Part shown: piece after piece, positions 33,638 through 42,740 of the stretch
How the letters are laid out: each line of letters begins with the position of its first letter
Numbering within the stretch: position 1 is the stretch's first letter
Origin: GCA-020343675 sp964462945
Lineage (GTDB): Bacteria; Planctomycetota; Phycisphaerae; Sedimentisphaerales; Anaerobacaceae
Assembly: GCA_964462945.1 (NCBI GenBank)
Contig: CAYWZW010000001.1
Span: 62,001-126,000, forward strand
DNA length: 64,000 bases
Reading direction: 5' to 3'
Position numbers and translations under genes: made by a program
The notes under the pieces: model-generated
Databases searched by the model: none
The model's input: the letters and a program-made list of their open reading frames with translations, nothing else
Told to the model about the DNA's origin: nothing

Positions 33638-34369
33638 ATGGTCGATGTAAATTTTGTTCCTGAAGATTACGCCCAAAACAATGAATCCCGCAGGACAAAC
33701 TTCATATACCTTGTGCTGTTCGCGGTCCTGATGACGGCCCTGGGCGGTTCATTTGCGGCTGTCAAGATACGCCAGCGTGCCTGCATCGCCCACGAAGAGC
33801 TTGTCAATAAGAAGCTCGCCGAAATGCAGGAGGCCATAAAGCAGTTCGAGGAGCTCCAGGCAAAACGCCGGGACATGATGAAGACCGCGCTGACCACCGC
33901 AGAGCTGATTGAACCGATGCCAAGAAGCATTCTATTGGCATCGCTGACGAATAACTTACCGACGGGCGTGTCGCTCTCGGATCTGAAACTGGTTCAGAGG
34001 CAGTCAAAGCAGAACACCCCCGCCGCCCCCATCAACAAGTATCAGGCAGCTCAGGCCCAGAAAACATCACAGTCGGATACCCAAACAGAAGGTTCTGAAG
34101 CGGTGAATGCGGAGAAACTGCTGGAGACGCTTATAGACATAGGAGGCATTGCTCCGAGCGATCTTCAAGTCGCGGCCTACATCAAGCGGCTGACGAATTC
34201 GAGTTTGCTGGACAACGTGGCGCTGGTGGAATCGAAAGAATACAAAGTGGAGGGGAACACCCTCAGGCAATTCAAGTTGACGGCCATGCTCCGAAAAGAC
34301 GTCCATCTTACCAAGGAAGACGTCGAGAGTATCAGGAGCAAAGCGGTGAATAGCGTATGGAATTTTTAG
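33638..34369 (+). CDS. pilN: PilN-like pilus assembly protein
   Basis: GAGGAGG lies ten bases before ATG 33638. The 243-residue protein starts MVDVNFVPEDY, a variant of the NLLP-type peptide through which PilN binds PilM, then has one membrane helix (about 25-45, FIYLVLFAVLMTALGGSFAAV), a coiled coil (residues 50-90) and a periplasmic ferredoxin-like domain ending in KEDVESIRS. An insert rich in Gln, Ser and Thr (about 130-160) lengthens the usual PilN. It should pair with the PilO-like protein encoded next. A strong hairpin separates the two genes. Confidence 0.82.
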   Translation: MVDVNFVPEDYAQNNESRRTNFIYLVLFAVLMTALGGSFAAVKIRQRACIAHEELVNKKLAEMQEAIKQFEELQAKRRDMMKTALTTAELIEPMPRSILLASLTNNLPTGVSLSDLKLVQRQSKQNTPAAPINKYQAAQAQKTSQSDTQTEGSEAVNAEKLLETLIDIGGIAPSDLQVAAYIKRLTNSSLLDNVALVESKEYKVEGNTLRQFKLTAMLRKDVHLTKEDVESIRSKAVNSVWNF

Positions 34370-34382
34370 AACCTGTGCCGCT

Positions 34383-34406
34383 TGGGGGCCCTGATAAGGG
34401 CCCCCA
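34383..34406 (+). promoter_or_regulatory. Perfect 10-bp intercistronic hairpin between pilN and pilO
   Basis: TGGGGGCCCT and AGGGCCCCCA are exact complements around the loop GATA. It lies 13 bases after the pilN stop and 43 bases before the pilO start. No T-run follows, so it is unlikely to be a plain terminator. It may tune message stability or partial read-through inside the operon. Confidence 0.65.
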
Positions 34407-34449
34407 GGGCAAAATGAAATGGGTTCATCCTTAAAGCGAGGGCACAATT

Positions 34450-34986
34450 ATGACAGGCAATCTTAGAAAAGTCGTGTTCTTCATCTTGTTGGTGGGCGTT
34501 GCTGTCATCGGCTACCAGTATATGATCAGGCCGGCGAACGCACATCTGGCCGAGGCCAAAAGTCGAGTCGATGCGAAACTGGCACAGTTGGCCAAATTCG
34601 AGGAAGCGACAGCAGCGGCAGAAGGTCTTACAAAACAGCTTGAACAATTGCAGGAGGCCATGGGATTCTTTGAAAGCAAATTGCCTCCGACCAGTCAGAT
34701 CGACGAAGTGCTTGAGCAGGTCACGGTCATTGCTCAAAAGCAGGGTCTCAAGCCCAAGACCATTCGGACGCTCAACAGAAAAGACAATAGCGGTTACATC
34801 GAGCAGCCGCTGAAAATGGCGCTGGAGGGCAATTTCAGCTCGTTCTACTCCTTTCTCCTGGAACTTGAGAAGCTTCCGCGGATCATGAAAATTCGCGAGC
34901 TCGATCTGCAGAAACACAAGGACAGCGATGGACAAATAGCTGCTGATTTTACAGTGAGCATATTCTTCCAGAACGTAAACGGTTAA
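34450..34986 (+). CDS. pilO: PilO-like pilus assembly protein
   Basis: A 178-residue protein with one N-terminal membrane helix (VVFFILLVGVAVIGYQYMI), a coiled coil (about 30-75) and a compact C-terminal alpha/beta domain (LKMALEGNFSSFYSFLLELEKLPRIMKIRELDLQ) typical of PilO. PilO forms a heterodimer with PilN in the periplasm. GCGAGGG lies before ATG 34450. The size and gene order M-N-O support the call. Confidence 0.85.
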   Translation: MTGNLRKVVFFILLVGVAVIGYQYMIRPANAHLAEAKSRVDAKLAQLAKFEEATAAAEGLTKQLEQLQEAMGFFESKLPPTSQIDEVLEQVTVIAQKQGLKPKTIRTLNRKDNSGYIEQPLKMALEGNFSSFYSFLLELEKLPRIMKIRELDLQKHKDSDGQIAADFTVSIFFQNVNG

Positions 34987-35038
34987 GAAAAGAAGAAGTG
35001 TAAATTCAATCTGACACGAGAATTAAGGGAGCTTAGCT

Positions 35039-35761
35039 ATGTTGTCTTTCTTACGCGAGCAGCACAACGTGGATTTGCAGGGGCAGAAGCCCGATGCCCC
35101 CGCCGGAAAGCCGCGGGCAGACGGTCCGGAGCCGCCGCAGGAGCAGGAATACCTGACCGTAGCCACTCACGGAAGGCGAACCCGCAAGAGTACGATTTTG
35201 CTTACCGCTCTGTTCATTATCGGTCTGTTGTGCCTCTGGTTTATGATTAAGAAGAGCGCACCTCATGCCGCCTCAGCAACAACCGTTGACGCTGAAGAAA
35301 CAAAAGTTGAGGCGGCCCTGGCCCGGCTGACCGGTGCCAAATCCGAAATGTTCAGCAGGATGGATGAGATCGTCAAGAAATTCTATGAGTTCTCAGGTGT
35401 GCTCCAGGTCCAGGTCAATGAACTCACCAGGAACCCATTTACCCTTGAATTGTTCCTTGCCGACCCCAAGAATGAGCCTGTTGTGCAAGCGACCTCCGAG
35501 ACGGACCTCGATCTGGTCCGGCGACAGCAGATAAGACAAAAAACAAAGGATATGAAGCTCTTGAGCATTATGCGCTCGGATCAAGGGACTTGCTGCATGA
35601 TCGGGAGCAAGATCCTCAACGAGGGGGATTCCATACAAGGTTTCACGGTTCGCGAGATCGGCGATAATTCGGTAAAGCTGCAATGGACCGGCGAGGATGA
35701 CGGCGGACGGCCTGACGCACAAGCGGAGGGCGTGGAGATCGTATTGAAGCTGTCGGAGTGA
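35039..35761 (+). CDS. PilP/GspC-like pilus platform protein
   Basis: A 240-residue protein with a proline-rich cytoplasmic start, one membrane helix at about 57-74 (ILLTALFIIGLLCLWFMI), and a periplasmic part. The last 70 residues read LLSIMRSDQGTCCMIGSKILNEGDSIQGFTVREIGDNSVKLQW, the pattern of the beta-domain of PilP and GspC that contacts the secretin. Also RNPFTLELF resembles the RDPF motif of PilP. True PilP is a lipoprotein; here an uncleaved helix replaces the lipobox, so the topology is more like GspC. It fits its place after pilO. Confidence 0.72.
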   Translation: MLSFLREQHNVDLQGQKPDAPAGKPRADGPEPPQEQEYLTVATHGRRTRKSTILLTALFIIGLLCLWFMIKKSAPHAASATTVDAEETKVEAALARLTGAKSEMFSRMDEIVKKFYEFSGVLQVQVNELTRNPFTLELFLADPKNEPVVQATSETDLDLVRRQQIRQKTKDMKLLSIMRSDQGTCCMIGSKILNEGDSIQGFTVREIGDNSVKLQWTGEDDGGRPDAQAEGVEIVLKLSE

Positions 35762-35821
35762 TTCCATCCCGGTATTGGCATTTTAGAACCTCATTCACGC
35801 GTATATTGAAGGAAGCCTGAA

Positions 35822-36937
35822 ATGGTAAATGTGAAAACGATACTGACAAATGTGATAGAGAGCGGCGCGAGCGACTTGCATATCAACGTCGGTATGCCGC
35901 CGATCTTGCGAAGAAACACCGAATTGATCGATTTGGATTTTCCAGCCATCAGCAACGAAGACGCCAAGGAAATGGTCCTTTCCATGATTGGCCCGGACAG
36001 GTTCAAAAAATTCGAAGCGAACAAAGACCTTGATTTCTCGACCGACCTTGATGACGGCCATCGCTTCCGTGTAAACGCCCACTTCCAGCGGGACACCATT
36101 GCCATTGCATTCAGGGTCATTCCGAATCAGATTCCTGCAATAGATGACTTGCACCTGCCGCCCATCGTCAAAGAGCTGACGGACCTGCCCAGAGGCCTGG
36201 TGCTTGTAACCGGTCACACCGGCTCCGGGAAAAGTACGACGCTCGCTGCGATGGTTGACTTGATCAACACAAAGTACCGAAAACGCATCGTCACGATGGA
36301 AGACCCGATTGAGTACATGATCGAGAACAAAGGCAGCATGATCGAGCAGCGTGAGGTGGGTTCTGACTGCACGACATTTGCCTCGGGGCTCAAACACGTG
36401 CTCCGCCAGGACCCGGACATCATTATGGTCGGCGAGATGAGAGACCTGGAGACCACCGGCTCGACCATTACCGCCGCCGAAACCGGACACCTTGTCTTTA
36501 GCACGCTGCACACAATCAATGCGTCGCAGACAATCGAACGTATTATCGACATCTATCCCGCGGCTCAGCAGAACCAGATTCGAACGATGGTGGCCAATAC
36601 CCTGCAGGCGGTCATCTCACAGACGTTGTTCAGGCGCGTGGACGAACCGGGGATGGTCCCCTGCACGGAAATATTGCTCTGTACCTCGGCCGTGAGGAAC
36701 TGCATCCGTGAAAACAGGATCTACGAGATCCCCAATATTATCGAGACCTCCCGCAGGTTGGGGATGCAGAATCTGGACAATAGCATCTCCGACATGTATT
36801 TCAAAGGCTACATAGACAGGGACGAGGCAATCATGCGCTCAAGCAACCCCTCAAAGATGGAAAAGCTGCTCATCCCTGCCGACGAATTTGAGGTCGTTCA
36901 ATCACCCGAAGAACAGGAGGAGACTTCCGTGGCATGA
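35822..36937 (+). CDS. pilT: Type IV pilus retraction ATPase PilT
   Basis: A 371-residue PilT-type hexameric ATPase. Motifs: SGASDLHI at the start, Walker A GHTGSGKSTT, Asp box TMEDPIEYMI, Walker B DPDIIMVGEMRD, His box GHLVFSTLHT, and SAVRNCIREN, a variant of the AIRNLIRE retraction motif of PilT/PilU. Ribosome site AAGGAAG precedes ATG 35822. It powers pilus depolymerisation, hence twitching and adhesion. The extension ATPase PilB is not encoded in this window. Confidence 0.92.
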   Translation: MVNVKTILTNVIESGASDLHINVGMPPILRRNTELIDLDFPAISNEDAKEMVLSMIGPDRFKKFEANKDLDFSTDLDDGHRFRVNAHFQRDTIAIAFRVIPNQIPAIDDLHLPPIVKELTDLPRGLVLVTGHTGSGKSTTLAAMVDLINTKYRKRIVTMEDPIEYMIENKGSMIEQREVGSDCTTFASGLKHVLRQDPDIIMVGEMRDLETTGSTITAAETGHLVFSTLHTINASQTIERIIDIYPAAQQNQIRTMVANTLQAVISQTLFRRVDEPGMVPCTEILLCTSAVRNCIRENRIYEIPNIIETSRRLGMQNLDNSISDMYFKGYIDRDEAIMRSSNPSKMEKLLIPADEFEVVQSPEEQEETSVA

Positions 36938-37030
36938 TAGCCAGCCGCCTGCTCTTGCACGGGCAGGCATGTCTCCGCAAGAGGATGAATAGGACCGGGA
37001 TGGGAACACAGAAAGACAGGACTTACCGAT

Positions 37031-38254
37031 ATGTTTGAAGAATCTTCGCAAAGTAATAAAGGTGCAACCGCCGTTGCAGAACGGCGACACCAGGACCGGG
37101 CGCCATGGGATCAGGACCAAAGCTGCCGAGAATCGACGTCCACACCGAGGTATTCCTCCAGGAAGCCGCAGCAAAACACCTGGCAAAAGGTGAGCCGGTT
37201 CAAAGTTGAATTCGGGCCCAGCAGAAGGGACATTCTTAATTTCACGAATCAGCTTGCGGTGATGGTCCGGGCTGGAATCAGCCTTCAGGATTCACTTGAG
37301 GCCATCGCCGAACAAAATGACAACCAGAAATTCAAGCTGGTCATTATGGACCTGAAGAATCGAATCGAAGCCGGACAGAGTTTCTCCCAGGCGCTTGCCG
37401 AGCATTCTCAGGTCTTCAGCGACCTCTATATCAACATGGTGGCTGCAGCGGAGATCAGCGGTTCGCTGAGCAGTATGCTCCAGAAACTGGCCGAGTACTT
37501 GGACGCCGAGGCCGAGACTCGCTCGCAGATCAAAGGCGCGATGGTCTATCCGATTATCATCGCGGTCATGGCGGTATCCGTGACGATTTTCCTGTTGTGC
37601 TTCGTTCTGCCCAGGTTCACGGCCATCTTCGCAGGCAAGGAACATCTGCTTCCCAGACCCACCAAAGCTCTCATGGCCAGCAGCGCATTTCTGCGCAGCT
37701 ACTGGTACTTTATTGTCCCGGCGGTCGGAGCTTTCTTCTGGGGATTTTGGTATTTTATCGGGACGAAAGACGGCCGCCTGTGGTGGGACAAGACAAAACT
37801 GTGGTTGCCCCTGATCAAGACGCTGTGCCGGAATCTCTATATCACCAGGAGCTTGCACACCATGAGCGTGCTGGTGAAAGCGGGCGTGCCCATACTGAAC
37901 ACCCTGTCCATAACCGCCCAAATAGCGGGAAATGCTCTGTATAAGAATATGTGGCTCGGGGTCTATGATGAGGTTCGGCAGGGCAAGAAAATTGCCTCCA
38001 GTCTGAACCAGTACACCCTGATGCCGAGCAACGTCGTGCAAATGATACGGAGCGGCGAAGACTCAGGAACGATGAGCGATGTGCTCAGAGATGTATCGAA
38101 TTACTACGCTCGAGAGCTCAAGACGGTGATCAAAATGGTCACGTCCATGATCGAGCCTATCATGATCGTGATCATGGGTGTTTTGGTCGGCTTTATCGCG
38201 ATGAGTATTATCCTGCCGATCTTCAAGATGTCCAGTATTGTGATGGGCAAATAG
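37031..38254 (+). CDS. pilC: PilC/GspF-type polytopic platform protein
   Basis: A 407-residue inner-membrane protein with a charged, probably disordered first 60 residues and two GspF domains, marked by FTNQLAVMVRAGISLQDSLEAIAEQ and by ITRSLHTMSVLVKAGVPILNTLSI. Membrane helices: VYPIIIAVMAVSVTIFLLCFVLP, WYFIVPAVGAFFWGFWYFI and MIVIMGVLVGFIAMSIILPIF. PilC is the rotor-like partner of PilT and PilB. It ends 66 bases before the first prepilin gene, and an 8-bp GC-rich hairpin (38268-38294) lies between. Confidence 0.93.
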   Translation: MFEESSQSNKGATAVAERRHQDRAPWDQDQSCRESTSTPRYSSRKPQQNTWQKVSRFKVEFGPSRRDILNFTNQLAVMVRAGISLQDSLEAIAEQNDNQKFKLVIMDLKNRIEAGQSFSQALAEHSQVFSDLYINMVAAAEISGSLSSMLQKLAEYLDAEAETRSQIKGAMVYPIIIAVMAVSVTIFLLCFVLPRFTAIFAGKEHLLPRPTKALMASSAFLRSYWYFIVPAVGAFFWGFWYFIGTKDGRLWWDKTKLWLPLIKTLCRNLYITRSLHTMSVLVKAGVPILNTLSITAQIAGNALYKNMWLGVYDEVRQGKKIASSLNQYTLMPSNVVQMIRSGEDSGTMSDVLRDVSNYYARELKTVIKMVTSMIEPIMIVIMGVLVGFIAMSIILPIFKMSSIVMGK

Positions 38255-38320
38255 ATTCATCGCTCGGGTTCCCGCTCGCCCGGGGCGCGGGAACAGGACT
38301 GATAGTCGAGGACAAACAAA

Positions 38321-38821
38321 ATGCGAGCTACGAAATACAACAGCGGCTTTTCGCTTATTGAGGCGCTCATCGCCGTAGTGCTGGTGGGTCTGGCGGTCGC
38401 CTCCCTGATGGCGGCCAACGGCGCCCTCACAAAGGCCAACGGCATCGGAACCGACCTATCGACGGCGGAGTTTCTTGTCGAGCAAATCCGGGAGCTTACG
38501 GCTTTGCTGCCGGTCGTTGAGCCGGGAACTCCGGAAAGTGGAGTTGACCTATTCGGCCCGGAATCCGGCGAGACACCGGCAACCTACGACGACCTGAACG
38601 ATTTCGACGGCGCGACTTTCACGCCGCCCATCAATGCCGATCGAGGCCCCCTGGCGGATTTTGCCGCGTTTTCGCAGAAGGTCACGGTTCAGAACGTCAA
38701 CGCGTCGAATTTCGAGCTGGTTGTAGCCGATCATGGCAGCGCTTTTGTTCGCGTGACCGTAAAGGTCTATTTGAAATCAAAGGAAATCAGTTCGGCGACT
38801 TCGCTTCGGACCCGATACTGA
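38321..38821 (+). CDS. Minor prepilin (PilV/GspI-like)
   Basis: A 166-residue protein with a short basic leader and the prepilin-peptidase site GFSLIEALIAVVLVGLAVASLMAANG. Cleavage would fall after Gly9, leaving Phe1 for methylation and Glu5 for packing. The body is short, acidic and beta-rich, like minor pilins that start or cap the fibre. GAGGA is close upstream. The next prepilin gene begins 5 bases after its stop. Confidence 0.85.
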   Translation: MRATKYNSGFSLIEALIAVVLVGLAVASLMAANGALTKANGIGTDLSTAEFLVEQIRELTALLPVVEPGTPESGVDLFGPESGETPATYDDLNDFDGATFTPPINADRGPLADFAAFSQKVTVQNVNASNFELVVADHGSAFVRVTVKVYLKSKEISSATSLRTRY

Positions 38822-38826
38822 AAAAC

Positions 38827-39372
38827 ATGGAGCGCATATCACCAAGTGCCCAGCGAACTGTGAGAGACCAAATGCATAATACAAGACGCCAAACCGGCTT
38901 TACGCTTGTGGAACTGCTGCTTGCCCTGGCAATAGCAGGAATGCTGCTGGCCGCGGTTGCCGTCGCTTTCAATGCGTCGGCCGTAAATTGCCGGGAAAAC
39001 GAGGAAATTTTCAAAACCATCAACAACGCGCGGCAGGCCATGTTCCGCATGACAACTCAACTGCGAACGGCCGATGCGGTGGATCCCAGCGCACCAAACA
39101 ATGAATGTTCCCTCATTACCGCCGATGGAAAGAACATAACGTATAGATATGACAGCGGGGCCAGGAAACTTTATCTGGTCACGAATTATGACTTGTCCGA
39201 CGCCGATTATGTGCTTTGTGACAACGTGACCGCTATGACATGCACAAAGAATTCGGTGGTCGAAAACATGGAGGTTAAAGTCAAGAGTGTCCAGATTTCC
39301 ATGACCGTTGCCAGCGGCGACATGCACCGAACGGTTTCCACAGCGGCGGTCATCAGAAGAAATTTGAATTGA
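38827..39372 (+). CDS. Minor prepilin (PilW/GspJ-like)
   Basis: The prepilin site is GFTLVELLLALAIAGMLLAAVAVAF, followed by a 140-residue body (INNARQAMFRMTTQLRTADAVDP, ITADGKNITYRYDSGARKLYLV) of the PilW/GspJ kind. ATG 38827 gives a 24-residue leader; ATG 38872, preceded by GAGAG, would give a nine-residue leader and is a good alternative. Two Cys in the C-terminal half (LCDNVTAMTC) may form a disulfide. Last gene of the pilus operon. Confidence 0.85.
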   Translation: MERISPSAQRTVRDQMHNTRRQTGFTLVELLLALAIAGMLLAAVAVAFNASAVNCRENEEIFKTINNARQAMFRMTTQLRTADAVDPSAPNNECSLITADGKNITYRYDSGARKLYLVTNYDLSDADYVLCDNVTAMTCTKNSVVENMEVKVKSVQISMTVASGDMHRTVSTAAVIRRNLN

Positions 39373-39387
39373 TAGCTGCAAAAATAC

Positions 39388-39416
39388 TTGCCTTCCTGGT
39401 TCTCCCCGGCCATAAT
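39388..39416 (+). promoter_or_regulatory. Sigma70-like promoter of tRNA-Val
   Basis: TTGCCT (39388-39393) and CATAAT (39411-39416) stand 17 bases apart. Transcription would start near 39423, about a dozen bases before the mature tRNA. Both boxes are close to the consensus. Confidence 0.7.
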
Positions 39417-39434
39417 ACGAGCGAACGTCCATCG

Positions 39435-39508
39435 GGGCGGTTAGCTCAGTTGGCTAGAGCGCCTGCTCGACACGCAGGAGGTCAGAGGTTCAAGTCCTCT
39501 ACCGCCCA
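39435..39508 (+). tRNA. tRNA-Val (anticodon GAC)
   Basis: All four stems pair: acceptor GGGCGGT/ACCGCCC, D stem GCTC/GAGC, anticodon stem CCTGC/GCAGG with loop TCGACAC, and T stem AGAGG/CCTCT with loop TTCAAGT. The anticodon at 39469-39471 is GAC, reading valine codons GUC and GUU. The discriminator base is A; CCA is not encoded. Length 74. Confidence 0.97.
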
Positions 39509-40059
39509 TTTTAGAATTCACAAAGCCGGGCTTAAGATAGGCGCCTCAACTGCTTATATACCGGTCGTTTGAAGCCGCGGATGCGGCCTGCCAAACCAGA
39601 AACTCATCCCTGACTACCCCTGGAACCGCAAACGTATGATCTTGCCGCCAAAGAGGCCATTCAGCCGTTCCAGCATCGTTTTCAGGCCGAATTTCCCAAG
39701 AAATCGGGCCTCCGGCGGCAAAATGGGGCGTTTCCAACAAATGAGCATCGTCCTGTCTTTGGGCAGATGGCACGGATAAATCCGCCAGACCTGCCCGACC
39801 GATGGCAGGCGGGCGTACGGCGGATAAATCATGCGATCGTCCGGATAATATCCTTGACAGCGAGAGAGCCAATCTGGTATAAATGAAATGTGGTATTGTT
39901 CGCAGATTTTAACGAACGGCTTGTATCGGGCTTTCGAAGAAAGGAGGTGGTGCCAAATCGCAAAAAGTTGTCTTTGGCAGACGGGGGGAGAGTGTAATCA
40001 AGTTGGAGATTGTGATTGGTCGTTTTCATCGTAACATCCTTTTTTGAAGGAGGATTATT
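39509..40059. other. Intergenic region with repeat F and leader of the LamG/PA14 gene
   Basis: No gene is supported in these 551 bases. Open frames on the minus strand (39546-39872, 39614-39832) overlap each other and match nothing I know. It holds repeat family F (39790-39813), bracketed by near-palindromic GGATAAATCCGCC / GGCGGATAAATC. Towards the end lies AAAGGAGGTGG (39940-39950) and, directly before the gene, GAAGGAGG. Confidence 0.5.
39790..39813 (+). repeat. Repeat family F, copy 2
   Basis: These 24 bases are identical to the minus strand of 12636-12659. The arms CCTGCC and GGCAGG, with CCCG/CGGG pairing possible, form a hairpin. Here it is intergenic. Confidence 0.75.
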
Positions 40060-42678
40060 ATGTCCAGGAAATTAGGTTGTTTAGCTTCTTTTGTTCTTGT
40101 GCTGGCCCTGGCCGGAGCCAGCGCAGCCCAAGTTGTTGACGCCAGTCTTGTCGGCTGGTGGAAGTTCGATGAAGGGGTCGGTGCCGTTGCCGCCGATTCA
40201 TCAGGTAAGAATAACAACGGCGCCCTTCATGGCCCGGTGGAGTGGACAGACGCGGGGAAGCTCGGCGGGGCGCTCAAATTCACCGGCCCATATAATTACG
40301 TACAGGTTCAGGACAGCCCTTCGATGGACCCGACCAGGGCGATTAGCATTACGGCCTGGATAAATCCGAGCTGGACGGGCAATAACAGGATACTGCAAAA
40401 AAGCTCGGGAGGAGGGGATAACCAGTATCGTCTCCTCAAAGAGTGGGGCGACAATATGGTTTTCCATCTGCCGGGTCTGAGCCCCGACAGACTTGAGTTT
40501 GTGGGCCTGCCGCCATTAGGGGAGTGGACTCACCTTGCCGCTACGTACGATGGCTCATCCATGAAAGTCTATTACAACGGGGCCGTGGCCGGTCAACAAG
40601 CCTCCAGTGGCACAATGACCACCTCTAATGGGACTCTCACGATCGGAACGAAACATGCGACCGCGCCGGCCGGCGACGAGTACAACGGTATGCTGGACGA
40701 TGTCCGCATCTACGACAGGGCGCTGTCGGTCGGTGAGATACGAATACTCGGCGGCGAATCCAGAGCCAGTAATCCCTCGCCGGCGGACCGTGCCATCCAT
40801 CCGGATAACTGGGCCACTCTGAGCTGGAGTCCCGGTGCCTTCGCCGTCTCACACAATGTGTACTTCAGCCACGATGTGGACGCGGTAAAAAGTAGCACCG
40901 CAGAAGCGTTCCTGGGCAACAAGACCTCTCCGTACGTCGTTGTCGGCTTCCCCGGCTTCCCTTATCCGGACGGCCTTGTTGAAGGCACAACCTACCACTG
41001 GCGGGTCGATGAGGTCAATGACCTACATCCGGACAGCCCCTGGGTGGGCACTCTCTGGAGCTTCGCGGTTCCCCCCAAGACGGCCTGGAGACCTCTTCCT
41101 CCTGACAAGGCCAGACTCGTGGATCCGGATGCCGACCTGAGCTGGACCGCCGGCAAGGGCGCGAAAATGCACACCGTTTATTTCGGCGACAACCTCGACA
41201 CCGTGACCAACGCCACCGGAGGTGCGCCCCAGATCGCAACAACATACGCGCTGAACACGCTCGAAATGGGCAAGACGTATTACTGGCGGGTCGATGAGTT
41301 TGACGGCCGAGAAACCCATAAGGGCAATGTTTGGAGCTTCACGACCGGAGATGCCAGCCTTGGAGGTATAAGAGGAGAATACTTCAACAACGTGACTTTG
41401 GCCGGTACACCTGCTCTGGTCCGAGTTGATCCTGACATTAATTTCAACTGGGGCGGCAACTCGCCGGGGCCGGGGGTCCAGGCTCCTGTATTCTCGGTTA
41501 GATGGACCGGCATGTTGAACGTGCCCTTCACCGAGACCTACACCTTCTACGCGAACGTATTTGAAGCAGTACGCGTGTGGGTTGATGACAAGCTGATCAT
41601 CAACAACTGGATGGCGCATCACATGGCCATCGAGTACCAGGCGAAGATCGACCTGGAGGTTGGAACCTGTCCGATCGTGATGGAAATTGCCAATGTGGCC
41701 GGCGGAGGATACGGGGGCGGCGGTAATATGCAAGCCCAGCTCTCCTGGTCCAATCCCTCTTTGCCGAAGGAGATCGTTCCTCAGACCGCATTGTTGCTGC
41801 CGGTCTGGGCTCTGCGGCCGAATCCGGCTAACGGCGCCGTGGATGTCCGGCAGCAGCCGGTTCTGCGATGGGACGCCGGCGATGAGGCTGCCTCGCACCA
41901 GGTCTATTTCGGCATTGACGAAAATGCCGTGCTCAACGCCACTACCGGCTCGCCCGAGTATAAGGGCCCCAAAGACCTTGGTTCCGAAAGCTATGACCCG
42001 GGCAAGCTGGAGTGGGACACCCTTTATTTCTGGCGCGTCGATGAGGTCAACACCGGCAATCCCAGCAGCCCGTGGAAGGGCGCCGTCTGGAGCTTTAAGA
42101 CCGCCAACTTCCTGGTCGTGGACGACTTTGAGGCCTACGACGTTGGAAACAACGAGATATGGTGGGCATGGAAAGATGGGCTTGGCTACGGTGCGCACGG
42201 CAGTGAGCCGGCCTACGCTGGAAACGGGACCGGTGCCGCAGTGGGCGATGAGACCACGGCTTCCTATACGGAAGAGACCATCGTCCACGAAGGCCGCCAG
42301 GCCATGCCGGTGTCCTACGACAATAGCCTCGCCAAGCTCTCAGAGGTGGTGCTGACGCTGAGTTATCCGCGGGACTGGACCGAGAGAGGTGTCAAGACGC
42401 TGACGATTTGGTTCAGAGGCGATTCGGCCAATGCCGCCGATCCGCTGTACGTGGCTCTCAACGGCACCGCGGTGGTCACACATAGTGATCCTGCAGCAGC
42501 CCAGATAGGCGTCTGGACGAAATGGGATATCGACCTGCAAGCCTTTGCCAACCAGGGCGTCAACCTGACCAACGTTGATACCATTGCCGTCGGTCTGGGG
42601 GACAAGAAGAATCCGAAGGCTGGCGGTGCAGGTAAGGTGTACTTCGATGATATTGGTTTGTATCCACCGGCACCCTAA
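40060..42678 (+). CDS. Large secreted protein: LamG, fibronectin-like repeats, PA14, C-terminal binding domain
   Basis: An 872-residue protein with signal peptide (SFVLVLALAGASAAQ). In order: LamG/concanavalin-like domain (about 28-225; LVGWWKFDEGVGAVAADSSG, ISITAWINPS, GMLDDVRIYDRALSVGEI), two fibronectin-like modules ending TYHWRVDEVN and TYYWRVDEFDG, a PA14 domain (about 430-570; GIRGEYFNNVTLAG, RWTGMLNVPFTETYTFYA, VWVDDKLIINNW), a third fibronectin-like module, and a terminal jelly-roll-like domain (FLVVDDFEAYDV ... VYFDDIGLYPP). No catalytic motif is visible. It is likely a surface or matrix protein that binds glycans. The next gene is a shortened paralogue with the same start context (AAAGGAGGATTA-type ribosome site) and last 400 residues of the same design. 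Confidence 0.88.
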   Translation: MSRKLGCLASFVLVLALAGASAAQVVDASLVGWWKFDEGVGAVAADSSGKNNNGALHGPVEWTDAGKLGGALKFTGPYNYVQVQDSPSMDPTRAISITAWINPSWTGNNRILQKSSGGGDNQYRLLKEWGDNMVFHLPGLSPDRLEFVGLPPLGEWTHLAATYDGSSMKVYYNGAVAGQQASSGTMTTSNGTLTIGTKHATAPAGDEYNGMLDDVRIYDRALSVGEIRILGGESRASNPSPADRAIHPDNWATLSWSPGAFAVSHNVYFSHDVDAVKSSTAEAFLGNKTSPYVVVGFPGFPYPDGLVEGTTYHWRVDEVNDLHPDSPWVGTLWSFAVPPKTAWRPLPPDKARLVDPDADLSWTAGKGAKMHTVYFGDNLDTVTNATGGAPQIATTYALNTLEMGKTYYWRVDEFDGRETHKGNVWSFTTGDASLGGIRGEYFNNVTLAGTPALVRVDPDINFNWGGNSPGPGVQAPVFSVRWTGMLNVPFTETYTFYANVFEAVRVWVDDKLIINNWMAHHMAIEYQAKIDLEVGTCPIVMEIANVAGGGYGGGGNMQAQLSWSNPSLPKEIVPQTALLLPVWALRPNPANGAVDVRQQPVLRWDAGDEAASHQVYFGIDENAVLNATTGSPEYKGPKDLGSESYDPGKLEWDTLYFWRVDEVNTGNPSSPWKGAVWSFKTANFLVVDDFEAYDVGNNEIWWAWKDGLGYGAHGSEPAYAGNGTGAAVGDETTASYTEETIVHEGRQAMPVSYDNSLAKLSEVVLTLSYPRDWTERGVKTLTIWFRGDSANAADPLYVALNGTAVVTHSDPAAAQIGVWTKWDIDLQAFANQGVNLTNVDTIAVGLGDKKNPKAGGAGKVYFDDIGLYPPAP

Positions 42679-42740
42679 GCCGAGACTTGGCTAATTATCA
42701 GGATCGTGCGGTTCGTATTCCGGATTCGCGCCAATAGGGA

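Noticed and set aside
41023..42288. 421-codon frame on the minus strand
   Set aside because: It lies opposite the LamG/PA14 gene, whose domains are clear; no domain is seen in this frame.
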